From positions 248,001 through 312,000 of the forward strand of contig MU385753.1 in NCBI GenBank assembly GCA_022497155.1: a stretch of 64,000 nt of DNA, read 5' to 3'. The position numbers and the translations under genes are program-made. Below are positions 62,334-64,000 of the stretch, piece after piece; position 1 is the stretch's first letter, and every line of letters starts with the position of its first letter. Under the pieces are notes generated by a model. It was not told the DNA's origin, searched no databases, and saw only the letters and a list, made by a program, of their open reading frames with translations. This DNA comes from Whalleya microplaca. Its lineage: Eukaryota; Ascomycota; Sordariomycetes; Xylariales; Xylariaceae.

Positions 62334-64000
62334 GAGCAGAGCAATTGATCAGAAGAGTTGATTGTCAAGACGGCACCTAGGTTCAGGATTATATCTGATT
62401 GAATAAGTTGTCCTAGATAGCCTGGTACATATGTGGGTGACTCATCGTAAATCTCCAATTGGATACCATATATGGAATACATCCTTACGCCACGAAAGCT
62501 AAGCCGAAGTTCATTTATTAATGAAACCTGCATGCAAAAGGTTAATTATGGCTGTACTTGGACTTTCTAAAAGTGCAAAATACCTCTAGAGGGGTTTGGA
62601 TAGGTTTAAAACTGGTGAAGATATAGTACTATCCCCCCCAACCCCTTTTCTTCATGGGTGGTGGGGGGCTTTTTCTTGGGTCGCCCGCAGGTCTTGGGCG
62701 AATACCTGGCTAACATGTTGATCCAGTAGATACACATCACGATACGACAACCAACGCCATTTGCGTCCCTGAATTATTGGCCTCATAGGAGTATATATTA
62801 TTATGATGATGAATGGTACGTACAACGCTTACCCAAATATACATATACAGTCTGCCAGTATGATGATTTTAGTAGGGGCATCTTTGGGGACCAGGTGAAC
62901 CTTGCAGTATTGCATCGTTGCTTCTAGGTACTATTTTAGGTATTGGTACTGAGCCTGCAAGGTATTTCCCGAAAGGATTACCTGAGAAGTACATACACCT
63001 TTAATTTAGCTAGGACAGCACTCAATGTTACCACCCTAATGTTATGTAGCTCCTCCTAACTGTATGTATCAGGTGCTGGTCAATTCAGTTGGCCTCCTGG
63101 GGTCGATGATCAATTTCCAAATAGGTTGTTTACCTTGACGATAGATCTAGCAGATTAGAACATCTACAGAGTACAGACTATACTATATAGATATTAGAAG
63201 GATTCCACTAAGGTATGCTCTAAATATTGCTTGGTACAAGTCGGAAAGCAGCATTTTTACTGGACAGGTCCGTGGTACAGAAAGTGAGACATGATCGTCA
63301 TAGTCGATTAGGATTGAATATCTTCTCTGCACCGCTTGTAATCAACAAACTATCTGCCTGCCTAGTTGGATAAGCCAATAATCAGCCCTTGTGTTACTTA
63401 ATATATTGTCAACGATTAGGATGCTTTTGGTCTGATCTTGATACATATCGTAATTGCGTCGTTAGATGTTAGACTTCCGTCTTCTGCACTTTTATGGCGA
63501 TACATATAGCTGTCTAATATTGTAACGTTTCTTTTGGCTTCTCTTCCATACCAACTACTGGTCCATCCTATCCCGCCCCCCCTCCCAAGAGTTTGATATA
63601 AAGCTTTGATTGGTAGCGCTAATGTTCAAGAATGGAGTTTGCCTGAGTTGTAGTACCTGATGCTTATGAATACGGCTACCGGTCCAGAGATTTATGAACC
63701 GTATCTAGAAGTCTACGATAAGTTTATGAATAGCCGTGTGATAGCCTTACTTTCAAGTACGCTCCGCTCTAAGCTCATAGATACAACCTCCTTCTTCCTT
63801 CGACGTGGTTCAAGGCATACAAGGTAGATGCATAGGTGCATGAAGGGGCTGCGCTCACGCATCCTCCTTGTTTTCTTGTACAACATTGCCGCAAAAGATC
63901 GACATTGTGACATACTATTCTAGGATACATTTAAGCCTACATGTAGCTTTGTGGTCCTCGGCGCGTGAATTGTGCATGCAGCTGAGGCAAAGCAATAGAA
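62334..64000. other. Gene-free right end of the window
   Basis: No conserved coding region was found. A short inverted C/G run near 62,632-62,672 (CCCCCCAACCCC and GGTGGTGGGG) could form a hairpin. The first bases should include the promoter of the minus-strand membrane-protein gene. Confidence 0.45.

Noticed and set aside
1..64000. CRISPR arrays, operons and bacterial-type ribosome binding sites
   Set aside because: None seen; introns and gene families show a eukaryotic nuclear genome. The only short regular repeats are simple sequence and one 30-bp tandem repeat.

Overview
The window is a contig of a filamentous ascomycete (Pezizomycotina, most likely a sordariomycete). It has short GT-AG introns of about 45-100 nt, a Zn2Cys6 regulator, a NACHT-ankyrin STAND protein, LTR retrotransposons, and a 20-kb AT-rich tract with the CpA/TpG-poor, TpA-rich look of RIP (repeat-induced point mutation). 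The closest relative cannot be named from sequence alone.

Region 1, 1-17.6 kb, is ordinary core genome. In order it holds cytochrome c oxidase subunit V (+), a mitochondrial ClpX-type ATPase (-), glycogen branching enzyme (+), origin recognition complex subunit 5 (-, convergent with the previous gene), a Zn2Cys6 regulator (+), a secreted CE1 acetylxylan esterase (-) and a CCCH zinc-finger protein (-). All were resolved to exons whose phases close exactly.

Region 2, 17.6-40 kb, is accessory. It has long gene-poor spacers, two related MITE-like elements (one inside an intron), a decayed SNF2 helicase gene (-), a NACHT-ankyrin NLR-like gene with three homopolymer frameshifts (+), and two diverged LTR-like repeats. 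Within it sit three intact genes on the same strand: a lysine-2,3-aminomutase-type radical SAM enzyme, a stand-alone ATP-grasp ligase and a POT-family transporter. Together these look like a small cluster that would make a beta-amino acid, join it to a second molecule and move the product. This is my main candidate for an undescribed system. The aminomutase has Asn where clostridial lysine aminomutase has a substrate-binding Asp, and the transporter has lost both acidic residues of the ExxER proton-coupling motif.

Region 3, 39,956-60,120, is one nested retrotransposon block. The outer element is a RIP-mutated Copia element (plus strand) with 194-bp LTRs and a CTTTG target duplication. It contains two inverted copies of a GC-rich, un-RIPped insert of about 235 bp and a second 11.5-kb LTR element, probably in minus orientation. 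No intact gene is present in this block.

Region 4, 60.1-64 kb, has a rhodopsin-like (SAT4-type) multi-pass membrane protein gene on the minus strand, probably broken in the middle, and otherwise apparently non-coding sequence.

All exon coordinates were derived by eye from splice signals, reading-frame closure and family conservation. No alignment or database search was run.
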